From: an uncultured Methylotenera sp. | Lineage (GTDB): Bacteria > Pseudomonadota > Gammaproteobacteria > Burkholderiales > Methylophilaceae | NCBI RefSeq assembly: GCF_946479685.1 | Contig: NZ_CAMLGS010000012.1 | Span: 1-62,993, forward strand | Direction of reading: 5' to 3' | Length of the DNA stretch: 62,993 nt | Part shown: piece after piece, positions 1 through 7,330 of the stretch | Numbering within the stretch: the stretch's first letter is position 1 | Layout: each line of letters starts with the position of its first letter | Made by a program: the position numbers and the translations under genes | Notes under the pieces: model-generated | Seen by the model: only the letters and a program-made list of their open reading frames with translations | What the model was told of the DNA's origin: nothing | Database searches by the model: none

Positions 1-1
1 C

Positions 2-718
2 TTATCTATTGTGCACTTCTGGGCATTAATTTTCACTTATATGTGGGCGGGTCCTCACCACTTACACTACACCGCTTTGCCTGACTGGACACAATCATTA
101 GGCATGGCGTTCTCGTTGATTTTATTAGCACCAAGCTGGGGCGGCATGATCAACGGCATGATGACTTTATCTGGCGCATGGCACAAATTGCGTACCGACC
201 CTATCTTGCGCTTTTTAATCGTTTCATTGTCTTTCTACGGCATGAGTACGTTTGAAGGTCCAATGATGGCAATTAAAACCGTTAACTCACTTTCACACTA
301 CACAGACTGGACTGTTGGCCACGTGCACTCAGGTGCGTTAGGCTGGGTTGGCTTGGTTTCTATGGGTGCTCTGTACTACATGGTGCCACGCTTATTTGGT
401 CAAAAACAAATGTACAGCAAAAAAGCGATTGAGCTGCACTTCTGGTTAGCCACCGTGGGTATTGTGCTTTACATCGCTGCACTGTGGATTTCTGGCGTGA
501 TGGAAGGCTTGATGTGGCGCGCAATCAACACTGACGGCACATTAACCTACACTTTTGTTGAATCAGTAAAAGCCAAACATCCTTACTACATTATCCGTAT
601 GTTGGGTGGCTTACTCTACCTCAGCGGCATGACCATCATGTTGTGGAACGTTATTAAAACAGCAACCAATGGCAAAGCTGCTACGGCGACCATTCCTGCC
701 GTTGCTGCTCACGCTTAA
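2..718 (+). CDS. ccoN: cbb3-type cytochrome c oxidase subunit I, C-terminal part (5' end outside window)
   Basis: This is the catalytic haem-copper subunit of the cbb3 oxidase, an inner-membrane proton pump that reduces O2 at low oxygen. The reading frame is open to the left edge, so about half of the protein is missing. The fragment shows the subunit I signature [15 protein letters not shown] with the CuB-type histidine pair, and [11 protein letters not shown], which carries haem-ligand histidines. Several hydrophobic membrane segments follow. It ends 10 bp before ccoO in the same direction, so it is the first visible gene of the ccoNOQP operon. The identification is secure; the start and promoter cannot be seen. 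Confidence 0.95.
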   Translation, partial: LSIVHFWALIFTYMWAGPHHLHYTALPDWTQSLGMAFSLILLAPSWGGMINGMMTLSGAWHKLRTDPILRFLIVSLSFYGMSTFEGPMMAIKTVNSLSHYTDWTVGHVHSGALGWVGLVSMGALYYMVPRLFGQKQMYSKKAIELHFWLATVGIVLYIAALWISGVMEGLMWRAINTDGTLTYTFVESVKAKHPYYIIRMLGGLLYLSGMTIMLWNVIKTATNGKAATATIPAVAAHA

Positions 719-728
719 GGAAATCATC

Positions 729-1355
729 ATGTCAAATCAAGAGACAAACACTGGCTTTAGCCACGAAAAAATTGAGACCAACAACTTTCTGATGATCGTA
801 CTGATCTTGGTGGTAGTGGCCTTTGGTGGCTTGGTAGAAATTGTACCGTTGTTCTTCCAGAAATCCACTACCGAGCCAATTAAGGGCTTGGAGCCATACT
901 CTGCGGTACAGCTTGCTGGGCGCGACATTTACATTCGTGAGGGCTGCTATAACTGCCACTCACAAATGATCCGTCCGTTCCGCGCCGAAACATTGCGTTA
1001 CGGCCACTACTCAGTGGCTGGTGAGTTTGTTTACGACCATCCGTTCCAATGGGGTAGTAAACGTACCGGCCCGGATTTGCATCGTGTAGGCGGCAAATAC
1101 AGCAACGAATGGCAACGTATCCACTTAATCAACCCACGTGACCTAGTGCCGGAATCTATCATGCCGGCCTACCCTTGGCTGGAAACGAACAAAGTGGATG
1201 CTAACTCGCTAGCGCCTAATATGCGCGCATTACGTGCGGTAGGCGTGCCTTACACCGATGCGCAAATTGCCAGCGCGGCTGATGAGGCAAAAGGCGTTTC
1301 AGAATTAGATGCGGTGATTGCTTACCTGCAAGTGCTAGGCACACACCTGAAATAA
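729..1355 (+). CDS. ccoO: cbb3-type cytochrome c oxidase subunit II (monohaem cytochrome c)
   Basis: CcoO is the membrane-anchored monohaem c subunit that passes electrons to CcoN. The 208-residue product has one N-terminal membrane anchor (about residues 20-43), a CYNCH haem c motif at residues 73-77, and a SIMPAYPW segment likely to hold the methionine ligand. The frame is open 60 bp further upstream, but that part overlaps the ccoN coding end. The ATG at 729 follows an AAGGA ribosome-binding site immediately after the ccoN stop, and it gives the usual family N-terminus. Confidence 0.95.
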   Translation: MSNQETNTGFSHEKIETNNFLMIVLILVVVAFGGLVEIVPLFFQKSTTEPIKGLEPYSAVQLAGRDIYIREGCYNCHSQMIRPFRAETLRYGHYSVAGEFVYDHPFQWGSKRTGPDLHRVGGKYSNEWQRIHLINPRDLVPESIMPAYPWLETNKVDANSLAPNMRALRAVGVPYTDAQIASAADEAKGVSELDAVIAYLQVLGTHLK

Positions 1356-1397
1356 TCTAAAACTTTAATTAACTTTGAATGAACAAGGAACAACACC

Positions 1398-1535
1398 ATG
1401 GATATCAATACGTTACGGATAGTTGCCACGATTGCTAGCTTTGCCGTTTTTATCGGCATCATGGGTTGGGCTTGGAAGCGACGTAATACCGCAGAGTTTA
1501 AAGAAGCCGCTAACCTGCCCTTTACGCATGATTAA
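1398..1535 (+). CDS. ccoQ: CcoQ-type small subunit of cbb3 oxidase
   Basis: A 45-residue ORF sits between ccoO and ccoP, the expected place for ccoQ. It begins MDINTLRIV, has one membrane helix (about residues 6-26) ending in GWAWKRR, and a short cytoplasmic tail. An AAGGA site lies 8 bp upstream of the ATG. CcoQ is thought to stabilise the oxidase complex. The sequence of this family is poorly conserved, so the call rests on position, length and the single-helix-plus-basic-tail pattern. Confidence 0.85.
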   Translation: MDINTLRIVATIASFAVFIGIMGWAWKRRNTAEFKEAANLPFTHD

Positions 1536-1597
1536 AGTTTTAACGTCTAAATAAAAACTTTTTAAAACTTCATCACAGAAGTTTAGAGGAAAACAAA

Positions 1598-2512
1598 ATG
1601 AGTGACTTTACCAATAGTTTTTGGCCAATGTTTATTACGGTAATCTCGTTGGCCGGCGTATTTGGTTGTGCATTACTACTATGGCTGACCAGCAAAATTA
1701 AAGCGACCAGCCCTAATGGTGATAACACCAATGGCCATGTATGGGATGAAAACCTGCGTGAAATGAACAACCCATTACCACGCTGGTGGGTATGGATGTT
1801 TATTATCACCATCGTGTTCTCATTGTTTTACTTTGTGTCTTATCCTTCACTGGGCGCAAATCCGGGCAAACTAGGCTGGACACAAGCAAAACAATACGAG
1901 CAGGAAATGGCGGTAGCCAACGAAAAAATCGCCCCGCTTTATGCAAAATTTGCGGCAATGCCAATTGACCAGTTAGCTAATAATAAAGAAGCAAAAGCTA
2001 TTGGCGAACGTTTGTTTATGAACAACTGCGCACAATGCCATGGCTCTGATGCACACGGCAGCAAGGGCTTTCCTAACTTAACCGACAATGATTGGATTCA
2101 CGGCGGCAGCCCTGAAAAAATCACAGAAACCATCACCAATGGCCGTATTGGCATGATGCCACCAATGGCAGCTGCTGTGGGTAATGAAGAAGACGTGAAA
2201 AATGTGGCTAACTACGTGCTCAGCATCTCTGGCAGCAAACATGACAGCGCACGCGCTGCCTTAGGTAAAGAGAAATTTGCTGCTTGTGCTGCATGCCACG
2301 GTGCAGAAGGTAAAGGCAACCAAGCGATTGGTTCTCTAAACTTAACCGATGGCATCTGGCTGCATGGCGCTGGTGAAGAGGCCATTATTAAACGCATTAA
2401 CCATGGTATTACTAACCAGATGCCGGCACAGTCAGCTAAATTCTCACCTGAGCAGATTCATGTATTAACGGCTTATGTGTGGGGCTTATCTAACAACGCT
2501 AATCATCAATAA
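1598..2512 (+). CDS. ccoP: cbb3-type cytochrome c oxidase subunit III (dihaem cytochrome c)
   Basis: CcoP is the dihaem subunit that receives electrons from soluble cytochromes. The 304-residue protein has two N-terminal membrane helices (about 9-31 and 64-83). Two cytochrome c domains follow, with CAQCH at 144-148 and CAACH at 230-234. Later MPP and QMP segments are likely axial-methionine regions. The start has a GAGG site just upstream (TTAGAGGAAAAC). The long N-terminal hydrophobic part fits the two-helix form of CcoP. It is the third recognisable subunit of the operon. Confidence 0.95.
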   Translation: MSDFTNSFWPMFITVISLAGVFGCALLLWLTSKIKATSPNGDNTNGHVWDENLREMNNPLPRWWVWMFIITIVFSLFYFVSYPSLGANPGKLGWTQAKQYEQEMAVANEKIAPLYAKFAAMPIDQLANNKEAKAIGERLFMNNCAQCHGSDAHGSKGFPNLTDNDWIHGGSPEKITETITNGRIGMMPPMAAAVGNEEDVKNVANYVLSISGSKHDSARAALGKEKFAACAACHGAEGKGNQAIGSLNLTDGIWLHGAGEEAIIKRINHGITNQMPAQSAKFSPEQIHVLTAYVWGLSNNANHQ

Positions 2513-2529
2513 CGGCATTATTTACTCAC

Positions 2530-3975
2530 ATGAAAAGCGCAACTAACCCGAAGGCATTACCAACTGCGGACGCCCCTAAAGAGGCAACTGTGATTCACTT
2601 GTATGCTGCAGCGGAAAAGATTTATCCGCGCAGCACCTTCGGGTTCTTTACCAAATGGCGCTGGGCCATGATATGGCTCACGCAAATTGTGTTTTACGGT
2701 ACCCCGTGGTTAGCATGGGGTAACCGCCAAGCACTACTATTTGATTTAGAAGCCAAACGCTTCTATATATTCAACCTAGTGCTATACCCGCAAGACCTGA
2801 TTTACCTCACGGCAATCCTCATTATTGCCGCATTATCACTGTTTTTATTTACCGCAATTGCCGGCCGCTTATGGTGTGGCTACGCGTGCCCGCAAACGGT
2901 ATATACCGAAATATTTCTTTGGATTGAAGCAAAGATAGAGGGCGACCGTGCCGCCCGAATGAAATTAGACAAAGCTGTCTTGTCCGGCAACAAATTACTT
3001 AAAAAAGGCAGCAAACATTTGGTGTGGATAGCTCTGTCAATCTGGACAGGCTTTACCTTTGTTGGCTATTTTTCTCCCATACGCGAACTAGGCTCCGCCG
3101 TAGTGAACTTAGGCTTAGGGCCATGGGAAACATTCTGGATTGGCTTTTATGGATTTGCCACCTATGGCAATGCCGGCTTTATGCGTGAGCAAGTATGTAA
3201 ATATATGTGCCCTTACGCCCGCTTCCAAAGCGCAATGTTCGATGATGACACTCTGGTTGTCACTTACGATGAAGCAAGGGGCGAGCCGCGTGGCAGCCGC
3301 TCACGTAAGGCAGATTTAACCAACCAAAACATAGGCTCCTGTATCGATTGCAGCATGTGTGTACAGGTATGCCCTACCGGCATTGATATACGCAAAGGCT
3401 TACAGTACGAGTGCATTGGTTGCGGCGCATGTGCCGACGTATGCGACACTGTGATGGACAAAATGGGCTACGCCCGTGGCTTAATAAAATATTCCACACA
3501 AACCGCCATTGTTAATGGCTGGTCACATACGCAGATGTTAAAACGCATTTTACGTCCGCGCGTGATGATTTACGCTGCCGTACTGGTGCTGTTGGTAGTT
3601 ACGCTCGCTATCAGCTTATGGCAACGAGACCCATTTAAAGTAGACGTGATTCGCGACCGCGGCGTAATGGCACGCTTAGCCGAAGGCGGCATGCTAGAGA
3701 ACGTTTATCGCCTGCAGATTATGAACGCAACAGAATCTGCACAGCACTATCAACTAAGCGCTACGGGGCTGGATGCGCTTGTCGTGCAGTCCGATGCCTT
3801 AGATGCCAATCATACTGTATTGGTCAACGCGGCCGAAACGCGCGGCGTGCCGGTGCGATTACAGATACCTGATGGCTCGGTCAAATCCGGATCGCACACG
3901 GTGATATTCAGCATCCATGCGGTAGAAGATGATGCCACCGTGGCAGAAAAATCCATCTTCCTGGTACCAAGGTAA
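2530..3975 (+). CDS. ccoG: cytochrome c oxidase accessory protein CcoG (FixG/RdxA), 4Fe-4S polyferredoxin
   Basis: CcoG is a membrane ferredoxin-like protein needed for copper handling during cbb3 assembly. The 481-residue sequence has membrane helices, the conserved WCGYACPQTVYTEIF segment, and a double 4Fe-4S motif with CIDCSMCVQVCP and CIGCGACADVC (about residues 272-305). A C-terminal Ig-like periplasmic domain follows. It starts 17 bp after ccoP and is followed by the FixH-like gene, the usual ccoNOQP-ccoGH order. No ccoI (copper ATPase) or ccoS is visible here. Confidence 0.93.
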   Translation: MKSATNPKALPTADAPKEATVIHLYAAAEKIYPRSTFGFFTKWRWAMIWLTQIVFYGTPWLAWGNRQALLFDLEAKRFYIFNLVLYPQDLIYLTAILIIAALSLFLFTAIAGRLWCGYACPQTVYTEIFLWIEAKIEGDRAARMKLDKAVLSGNKLLKKGSKHLVWIALSIWTGFTFVGYFSPIRELGSAVVNLGLGPWETFWIGFYGFATYGNAGFMREQVCKYMCPYARFQSAMFDDDTLVVTYDEARGEPRGSRSRKADLTNQNIGSCIDCSMCVQVCPTGIDIRKGLQYECIGCGACADVCDTVMDKMGYARGLIKYSTQTAIVNGWSHTQMLKRILRPRVMIYAAVLVLLVVTLAISLWQRDPFKVDVIRDRGVMARLAEGGMLENVYRLQIMNATESAQHYQLSATGLDALVVQSDALDANHTVLVNAAETRGVPVRLQIPDGSVKSGSHTVIFSIHAVEDDATVAEKSIFLVPR

Positions 3976-4021
3976 TACACACCACAATTACTCATGTTAT
4001 TTACAGCAAGCAGAGGCAATC

Positions 4022-4306
4022 ATGAACCACATCGACAACAATGATTTAGATAATGACACGCCATCCAAGGCATGGTGGCATTATGGCCATATGTGGCTAG
4101 TGGTGGGCGGCCCGCTCACCGTGGTGGTTGCATCCTTTATCACCCTCTACTTTGCCGTTAAGTTACCAGACCCGGTGGTAGATGCTGACTACTACCGCAA
4201 AGGCATTGAAATCAACAAAACCCTAGAAGGCAGACATGACGGCCTGGTGCCGGCACTGCAAGGGCGCAACCATGCCGCCACCGGCATCAAACCTACACAG
4301 CCTTGA
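4022..4306 (+). CDS. FixH-like membrane protein, short form
   Basis: This 94-residue protein lies right behind ccoG, where ccoH/fixH usually is. It has one membrane helix (about residues 26-48) followed by the FixH-like stretch DPVVDADYYRKGIEIN. It then ends, so most of the periplasmic domain found in full-length FixH (usually about 150 or more residues) is absent. The open frame reaches upstream into ccoG, but the ATG at 4022 has an AGAGG site and is preferred. It is probably a shortened assembly factor for the cbb3 oxidase. Confidence 0.7.
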   Translation: MNHIDNNDLDNDTPSKAWWHYGHMWLVVGGPLTVVVASFITLYFAVKLPDPVVDADYYRKGIEINKTLEGRHDGLVPALQGRNHAATGIKPTQP

Positions 4307-4516
4307 TACCTGCATAGATTAAGCACTAACTCGCAAACAAAGACGGAGCAACCTGCTAACCGCTATACAACGATGCAATAACCTCCCCCAAGCCAGATGA
4401 TTACTTGTGCTTCTTTTTGTAACTTTGATGCAAAAAGAGCACAATATCTAAAACGGTAAATTAAATATAAGCAATGCGTTAAGTCATGAAGAAACCGCTT
4501 AATTGGGGAGAACAAC

Positions 4517-5404
4517 ATGCAAGCCATTCGTCATATTGTTGCAGGTACTGATTTTTCAGCAGAAGCAGACCTGGCAGTGCAGCGCGCAGCCTTAATCAGC
4601 AAGGCCCTCAAAGCGACACTTCACCTGATTCATATCGTACATCCATTAGATTTATACGCAGGCTCTGAGCTGCCCTTCAGTTTACAAACCCACTACCAGC
4701 AAGCACAGCAAGAAACCGTCAAAACCCAGATTGACACACTGGCCTTTAGACTACGCGAGCAATTTAACATTAGCGTAGAAGCAGCAACCCGCGTTGGCCG
4801 CGCGCACACCGAAATTGCGCACTACGCAGATAGCGTACAAGCTGAACTGATTGTAGTAGGCGCGCAAGGGGAACATACCCTGCTGGAAAAACTAGTAGGC
4901 GCTACCAGCGCACGCCTCATGGCTGTCACAAAATGCTCAACATTAATCGTTAAAAACAAGAACCCGGCAACACCGCCATACCGTCATGCTGTCGCTGCGG
5001 TAAACTTCTCGGCTGGCGCAGAAAAAGTACCGGTATTCACACGCACCATTGCTTCCGATGCACACATAGAAGGCTTACTGATATTTGATACCAACCAGGA
5101 AGCGCATATGTATAAAGCCGGCATCAATGAAACCTTATTGCAGCAATATCGTGCCCATGCGCTCGCTGAAGCAGAACGCAAGCTAAGCGAGATATTCAAC
5201 GAACAGGCGCTTGGCGGCAAAGTATCCACAAGCATACTTTCAGGCTACCCGTCCCAAACCATCTGCAAGCATGCAGCAGCACAGCAGGCAGATTTAATCG
5301 TGATTGGTAAAAATGAAAAAAGCGGTATCGAAAGCTGGCTATTGGGCAGTGTGAGCAAAGGCGTTGCCTACGCTGCGGAGTGTGATGTACTGTTGGCTAA
5401 CTGA
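4517..5404 (+). CDS. tandem universal stress protein (two Usp domains)
   Basis: A 295-residue cytoplasmic protein with two UspA folds in tandem. The first begins RHIVAGTDFSAEADLAV and carries the nucleotide-binding pattern VGAQGEHTLLEKLVGATSARL. The second ends with IGKNEKSGIESWLLGSVSKG, another G-rich ATP-binding-like loop. A strong GGGGAG site precedes the ATG. Usp proteins are commonly tied to oxygen limitation and stress, and one next to cbb3, fnr and hemN fits a low-oxygen regulon. The 210 bp before it hold no clear FNR box, only a TTGAT half-site near 4427. Confidence 0.88.
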   Translation: MQAIRHIVAGTDFSAEADLAVQRAALISKALKATLHLIHIVHPLDLYAGSELPFSLQTHYQQAQQETVKTQIDTLAFRLREQFNISVEAATRVGRAHTEIAHYADSVQAELIVVGAQGEHTLLEKLVGATSARLMAVTKCSTLIVKNKNPATPPYRHAVAAVNFSAGAEKVPVFTRTIASDAHIEGLLIFDTNQEAHMYKAGINETLLQQYRAHALAEAERKLSEIFNEQALGGKVSTSILSGYPSQTICKHAAAQQADLIVIGKNEKSGIESWLLGSVSKGVAYAAECDVLLAN

Positions 5405-5554
5405 AATACGGCCATGCAATCTAGCAGTGATGCATTCTCAGTAAATAAACCAACCGAAGCGTACCAAATTTAAAACAAGTTGCGTCCGTACCTGCTGTTC
5501 ATTACTATATGAACAGAGAAACAATTAACTATAAGATTTAAAAAGAAAAACAAC

Positions 5555-5632
5555 ATGCAAAAATCAACTTTCACAATATTATTATACGGATGTGTGAGTC
5601 CGTATAATAACTGTTGGGCACACCCATGTTAG
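5555..5632 (+). pseudogene. 25-codon micro-ORF ending at the cassette boundary, possibly a gene start cut by the array
   Basis: An ATG at 5555, after an A-rich stretch, opens a frame beginning MQKSTFTILLYGCVSPYN that reads through the 12-bp palindrome and the first cassette junction and stops at 5630-5632. The start looks like the beginning of a secreted or membrane protein, but it has no continuation. One reading is that a native gene was interrupted when the first cassette was inserted at 5613/5614. It may equally be chance. Confidence 0.2.
5579..5610. repeat. perfect 12-bp inverted repeat abutting the first cassette junction
   Basis: The arms 5579-5590 and 5599-5610 (TTATTATACGGA and its exact complement) flank an 8-base loop. 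The right arm ends three bases before the core site GTTGGGC. There is no T-run, so it is not a typical terminator. Both arms contain TATAAT on outward-facing strands (5603-5608 on plus), so it could carry divergent -10 elements. It could also be a folded recombination site or its relic at the left end of the cassette array. Confidence 0.6.
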
Positions 5633-5952
5633 ATTTTGCTTTGGTTGCTATTGTCGCGATTGTCATGTTTGCCTTTTTCTTTGCAGTTTATGTAATCTAT
5701 GATAATTACAGCCTCAATCAAGATGGAAAGGAACGTTCTTTTCTTCTATTTATATTTGGCATGTTGTTTAGCATCTTCCTAGGTAACGCTCTAATGCTTC
5801 ACGTGGCTCTAGATTTTATCTGCACTAACAACTCTGGGGCTGGCTGTGCATTTGGCGTTTCAGCAATGACACTTCCATTTTCTATAGCATTAAGTATTGC
5901 CATATTTCTGTTTCTTTGGGCGAGCCTTGGCTGTCGCGTTAAAAAAAGTTAG
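5626..5952 (+). CDS. cassette 1 product: small integral membrane protein, unknown function
   Basis: A 108-residue very hydrophobic protein starting MLDFALVAIVAIVMF. About three membrane helices are visible: residues 2-24, 40-65 and 83-103. The middle loop has CTNNSGAGC with two cysteines. The frame is also open from a TTG at 5614 inside the core site, but the ATG at 5626 has GGG (5616-5618) at a good distance and is preferred. I do not recognise a family. It lies wholly within a cassette with its attC starting 16 bp after the stop, which argues for recent mobility. The function is unknown. Confidence 0.7.
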   Translation: MLDFALVAIVAIVMFAFFFAVYVIYDNYSLNQDGKERSFLLFIFGMLFSIFLGNALMLHVALDFICTNNSGAGCAFGVSAMTLPFSIALSIAIFLFLWASLGCRVKKS

Positions 5953-5967
5953 CCATGCTATGTATAT

Positions 5968-6025
5968 GCCCAACCCATCCATCAAGCGGGACGCCTAACG
6001 GCGCCCCTTATGTCAAACGTTAGGA
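5968..6025 (+). repeat. attC recombination site 1 (58 bp)
   Basis: The inverse core GCCCAAC (5968-5974) fits RYYYAAC and the core GTTAGGA (6019-6025) is close to GTTRRRY. Between them is an imperfect palindrome: CATCAAG opposite CTTATG with a likely extrahelical base, and an inner GGGACGCC/GGCGCCCC stem around TAAC. This is the usual layout of a short attC. Confidence 0.88.
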
Positions 6026-6031
6026 AATAGC

Positions 6032-6463
6032 TTGAAAATTTACGTTCTGTTTCTGTCTTTACTGTTTGTGACACTTAACTCTTTTGCAGCTCCTCCAGCA
6101 TCATTACCAGATGGTCACCCCCTCGTTGGAACTTGGACATTTGCGCTACCAAACAGCGATTGCTCTGAGACATATAATCTGCACGGCGATGGAACAGGCT
6201 TTGTTACAAGTGGCGAAGAAGTTGGTGAGAGTATCTTTGAAATATCCGAAAACCCAAGTGAAAAAGGCTTTTACAAATGGGTGGATATAATATCTAAGGA
6301 TAATGGCAAGAGAGACTGCATGGGTGGTGTGATGGAAATCGGACACGAAGCGGTGAGCTATGTATTACTACATCCAACTAGGGAAATGATACTTGTTTGC
6401 CAAGATGAGTCTTTGAAAGCTTGCTTTGGCCCTTTAAAACGAGTGCATGGCAATCGCTCCTAA
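6032..6463 (+). CDS. cassette 2 product: secreted small protein, lipocalin-like pattern
   Basis: A 143-residue protein with a clear signal peptide (KIYVLFLSLLFVTLNSFA, cleavage near residue 19-20). The mature part starts with a GTW motif (residues 33-35) and has YNLHGDGTGFVTSGEE, a beta-hairpin pattern seen in small lipocalin-like secreted proteins. Four cysteines (44, 96, 123, 131) could form two disulfides in the periplasm. The start is TTG. The AGGA at 6022-6025 that would bind the ribosome is part of the recombination core, and the stop codon TAA lies inside the next attC inverse core. The lipocalin relation is a guess from the pattern. Confidence 0.72.
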   Translation: MKIYVLFLSLLFVTLNSFAAPPASLPDGHPLVGTWTFALPNSDCSETYNLHGDGTGFVTSGEEVGESIFEISENPSEKGFYKWVDIISKDNGKRDCMGGVMEIGHEAVSYVLLHPTREMILVCQDESLKACFGPLKRVHGNRS

Positions 6464-6514
6464 CCCATCACTCAAGCAAGACTGCTTCGCAGCCCCTTAA
6501 TTCAAACGCTAGGC
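6458..6514 (+). repeat. attC recombination site 2 (57 bp)
   Basis: The inverse core TCCTAAC (6458-6464) is the exact complement of the cassette's leading core GTTAGGA. The 3' core is GCTAGGC (6508-6514), one base off GTTAGGC. The inside shows CACTCAAGC ... CTTAATTC and an inner GACTGC/GCAGCC-type stem around TTC. The outer part is almost the same as in site 1, so the two sites are one attC type. Confidence 0.85.
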
Positions 6515-6520
6515 TTTCAT

Positions 6521-7165
6521 GTGACTCAACTCATTATCGCGTTACTTTTATTGTTGCTCGCTGTCATTGTTGCTTTGTTTTATGAAGCCATTCGTTGGGC
6601 AGCCATATTCCCCAAAGCTTCTCTAATTATTATTGTCATTTTAGTTTCCAGTTCGGTTGTTTATTACAAACACTTTGAAAAGCAGCACAGACTTAGCTTT
6701 GTCCCTGAGGGCATTAGAGTTGAAAAAATCTTATATGCTAAGGAAGAGTCCTGGGGCTTTGGTCCTGGTGGTAATGAAACAGGTGTAATCGTCTATGAGC
6801 TACCCGACACTATTGCGAGGCAAATAAGCAAAGACGGAATTAATTATTTTTCTTCATTACCCCCTCAATCTACTGATAGTCACGATTGGCATGGTCGTTA
6901 CGAAAAGTGGTATGACACTCCAATTCCTTATAGCGACAGTTGGTCAGGCCCAGAATCTGACAATAAGACCAACCCAGATAAATTTGTGGCAAAAATTGAA
7001 ACGTACTTAAATCGGTATGGCTTCAGTATTCCAATTGATCCCAACACTGAAGCAGAAATTGATTATGCGATTTCAGAGAAGGGTAGTTTTTTTGCTTATA
7101 GTCGTATTGGACTAATAATAGTCAGTCCTAAAACTAGAAGAGTTGTGTATGCATACAATGGTTAG
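6521..7165 (+). CDS. cassette 3 product: membrane-anchored protein, unknown function
   Basis: A 214-residue protein with two N-terminal hydrophobic helices (about residues 3-22 and 34-48). A polar domain follows that is rich in W, Y and D (for example HDWHGRYEKWYDTPIPYSDSW) and ends in SRIGLIIVSPKTRRVVYAY, which looks like a small alpha-beta domain. The start is a GTG at 6521; an ATG two bases upstream is followed directly by a stop. The AGG of the attC core (6511-6513) lies just upstream. I recognise no family. The third cassette product is again an envelope protein. Confidence 0.7.
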   Translation: MTQLIIALLLLLLAVIVALFYEAIRWAAIFPKASLIIIVILVSSSVVYYKHFEKQHRLSFVPEGIRVEKILYAKEESWGFGPGGNETGVIVYELPDTIARQISKDGINYFSSLPPQSTDSHDWHGRYEKWYDTPIPYSDSWSGPESDNKTNPDKFVAKIETYLNRYGFSIPIDPNTEAEIDYAISEKGSFFAYSRIGLIIVSPKTRRVVYAYNG

Positions 7166-7195
7166 GATTGTATTTTACGAACCACCAACAAATCC

Positions 7196-7219
7196 GCCTA
7201 CCCCATCATTCAAGCTAGG
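7196..7219 (+). repeat. decayed attC site 3 (left half only)
   Basis: GCCTACC at 7196-7202 is one base off the inverse core expected for this cassette. It is followed by CCATCATTCAAGC, which matches the left part of sites 1 and 2. The central stem and right half are missing: the sequence goes straight to TAGGTT (7216-7221), resembling the end of a core. This looks like an internal deletion that would lock cassette 3 in place. Confidence 0.65.
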
Positions 7220-7253
7220 TTGTAACCTTACCCTAAAAATAGACTCTTCACTC

Positions 7254-7317
7254 CAACTTTGCACTACCCATGCAAGTTACACATGCAAAGTTGATGTGCC
7301 TACACAGCTTCGTAGGC
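7254..7317. repeat. two inverted repeats between the cassette array and the radical SAM gene
   Basis: The first has perfect 10-bp arms (CAACTTTGCA at 7254-7263 and its complement at 7284-7293). The second has 6-bp arms (GCCTAC at 7298-7303, GTAGGC at 7312-7317). The genes on either side converge, so either hairpin could slow transcription, but no T-run follows either one. They could also be broken recombination-site remains. Confidence 0.45.
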
Positions 7318-7330
7318 TCCCTCAATTGAA

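Larger units (their letters stand above)
5613..7219 (+). mobile_element. integron cassette array without integrase (CALIN-like), three cassettes
   Basis: Three small same-strand genes are each followed by an attC-type site. Cassette 1 runs from the cut point after G5613 (core GTTGGGC) to G6019. Cassette 2 runs from T6020 to G6508. Cassette 3 starts at 6509 and ends in a decayed site at 7196-7219. For cassettes 1 and 2 the first core bases match the complement of the inverse core of their own attC (GTTGGGC with GCCCAAC; GTTAGGA with TCCTAAC), as expected if each was once a circle. No tyrosine-recombinase (intI) gene is in the window. The array sits between uspA and a radical SAM gene. Confidence 0.85.

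Noticed and set aside
1573..1812. ORF on the minus strand across the ccoP start
   Set aside because: It is antisense to the ccoP membrane anchor. Apparent hydrophobicity reflects the complementary strand.
4424..4440. Possible FNR box upstream of the Usp gene (TTGATGCAAAAAGAG)
   Set aside because: Only the left half-site fits; the right half matches ATCAA at two of five positions.
7161..7167. GTTAGGA at the end of the cassette 3 gene as an extra core site
   Set aside because: There is no inverse core or palindrome on either side, and it overlaps the coding end. Most likely chance.
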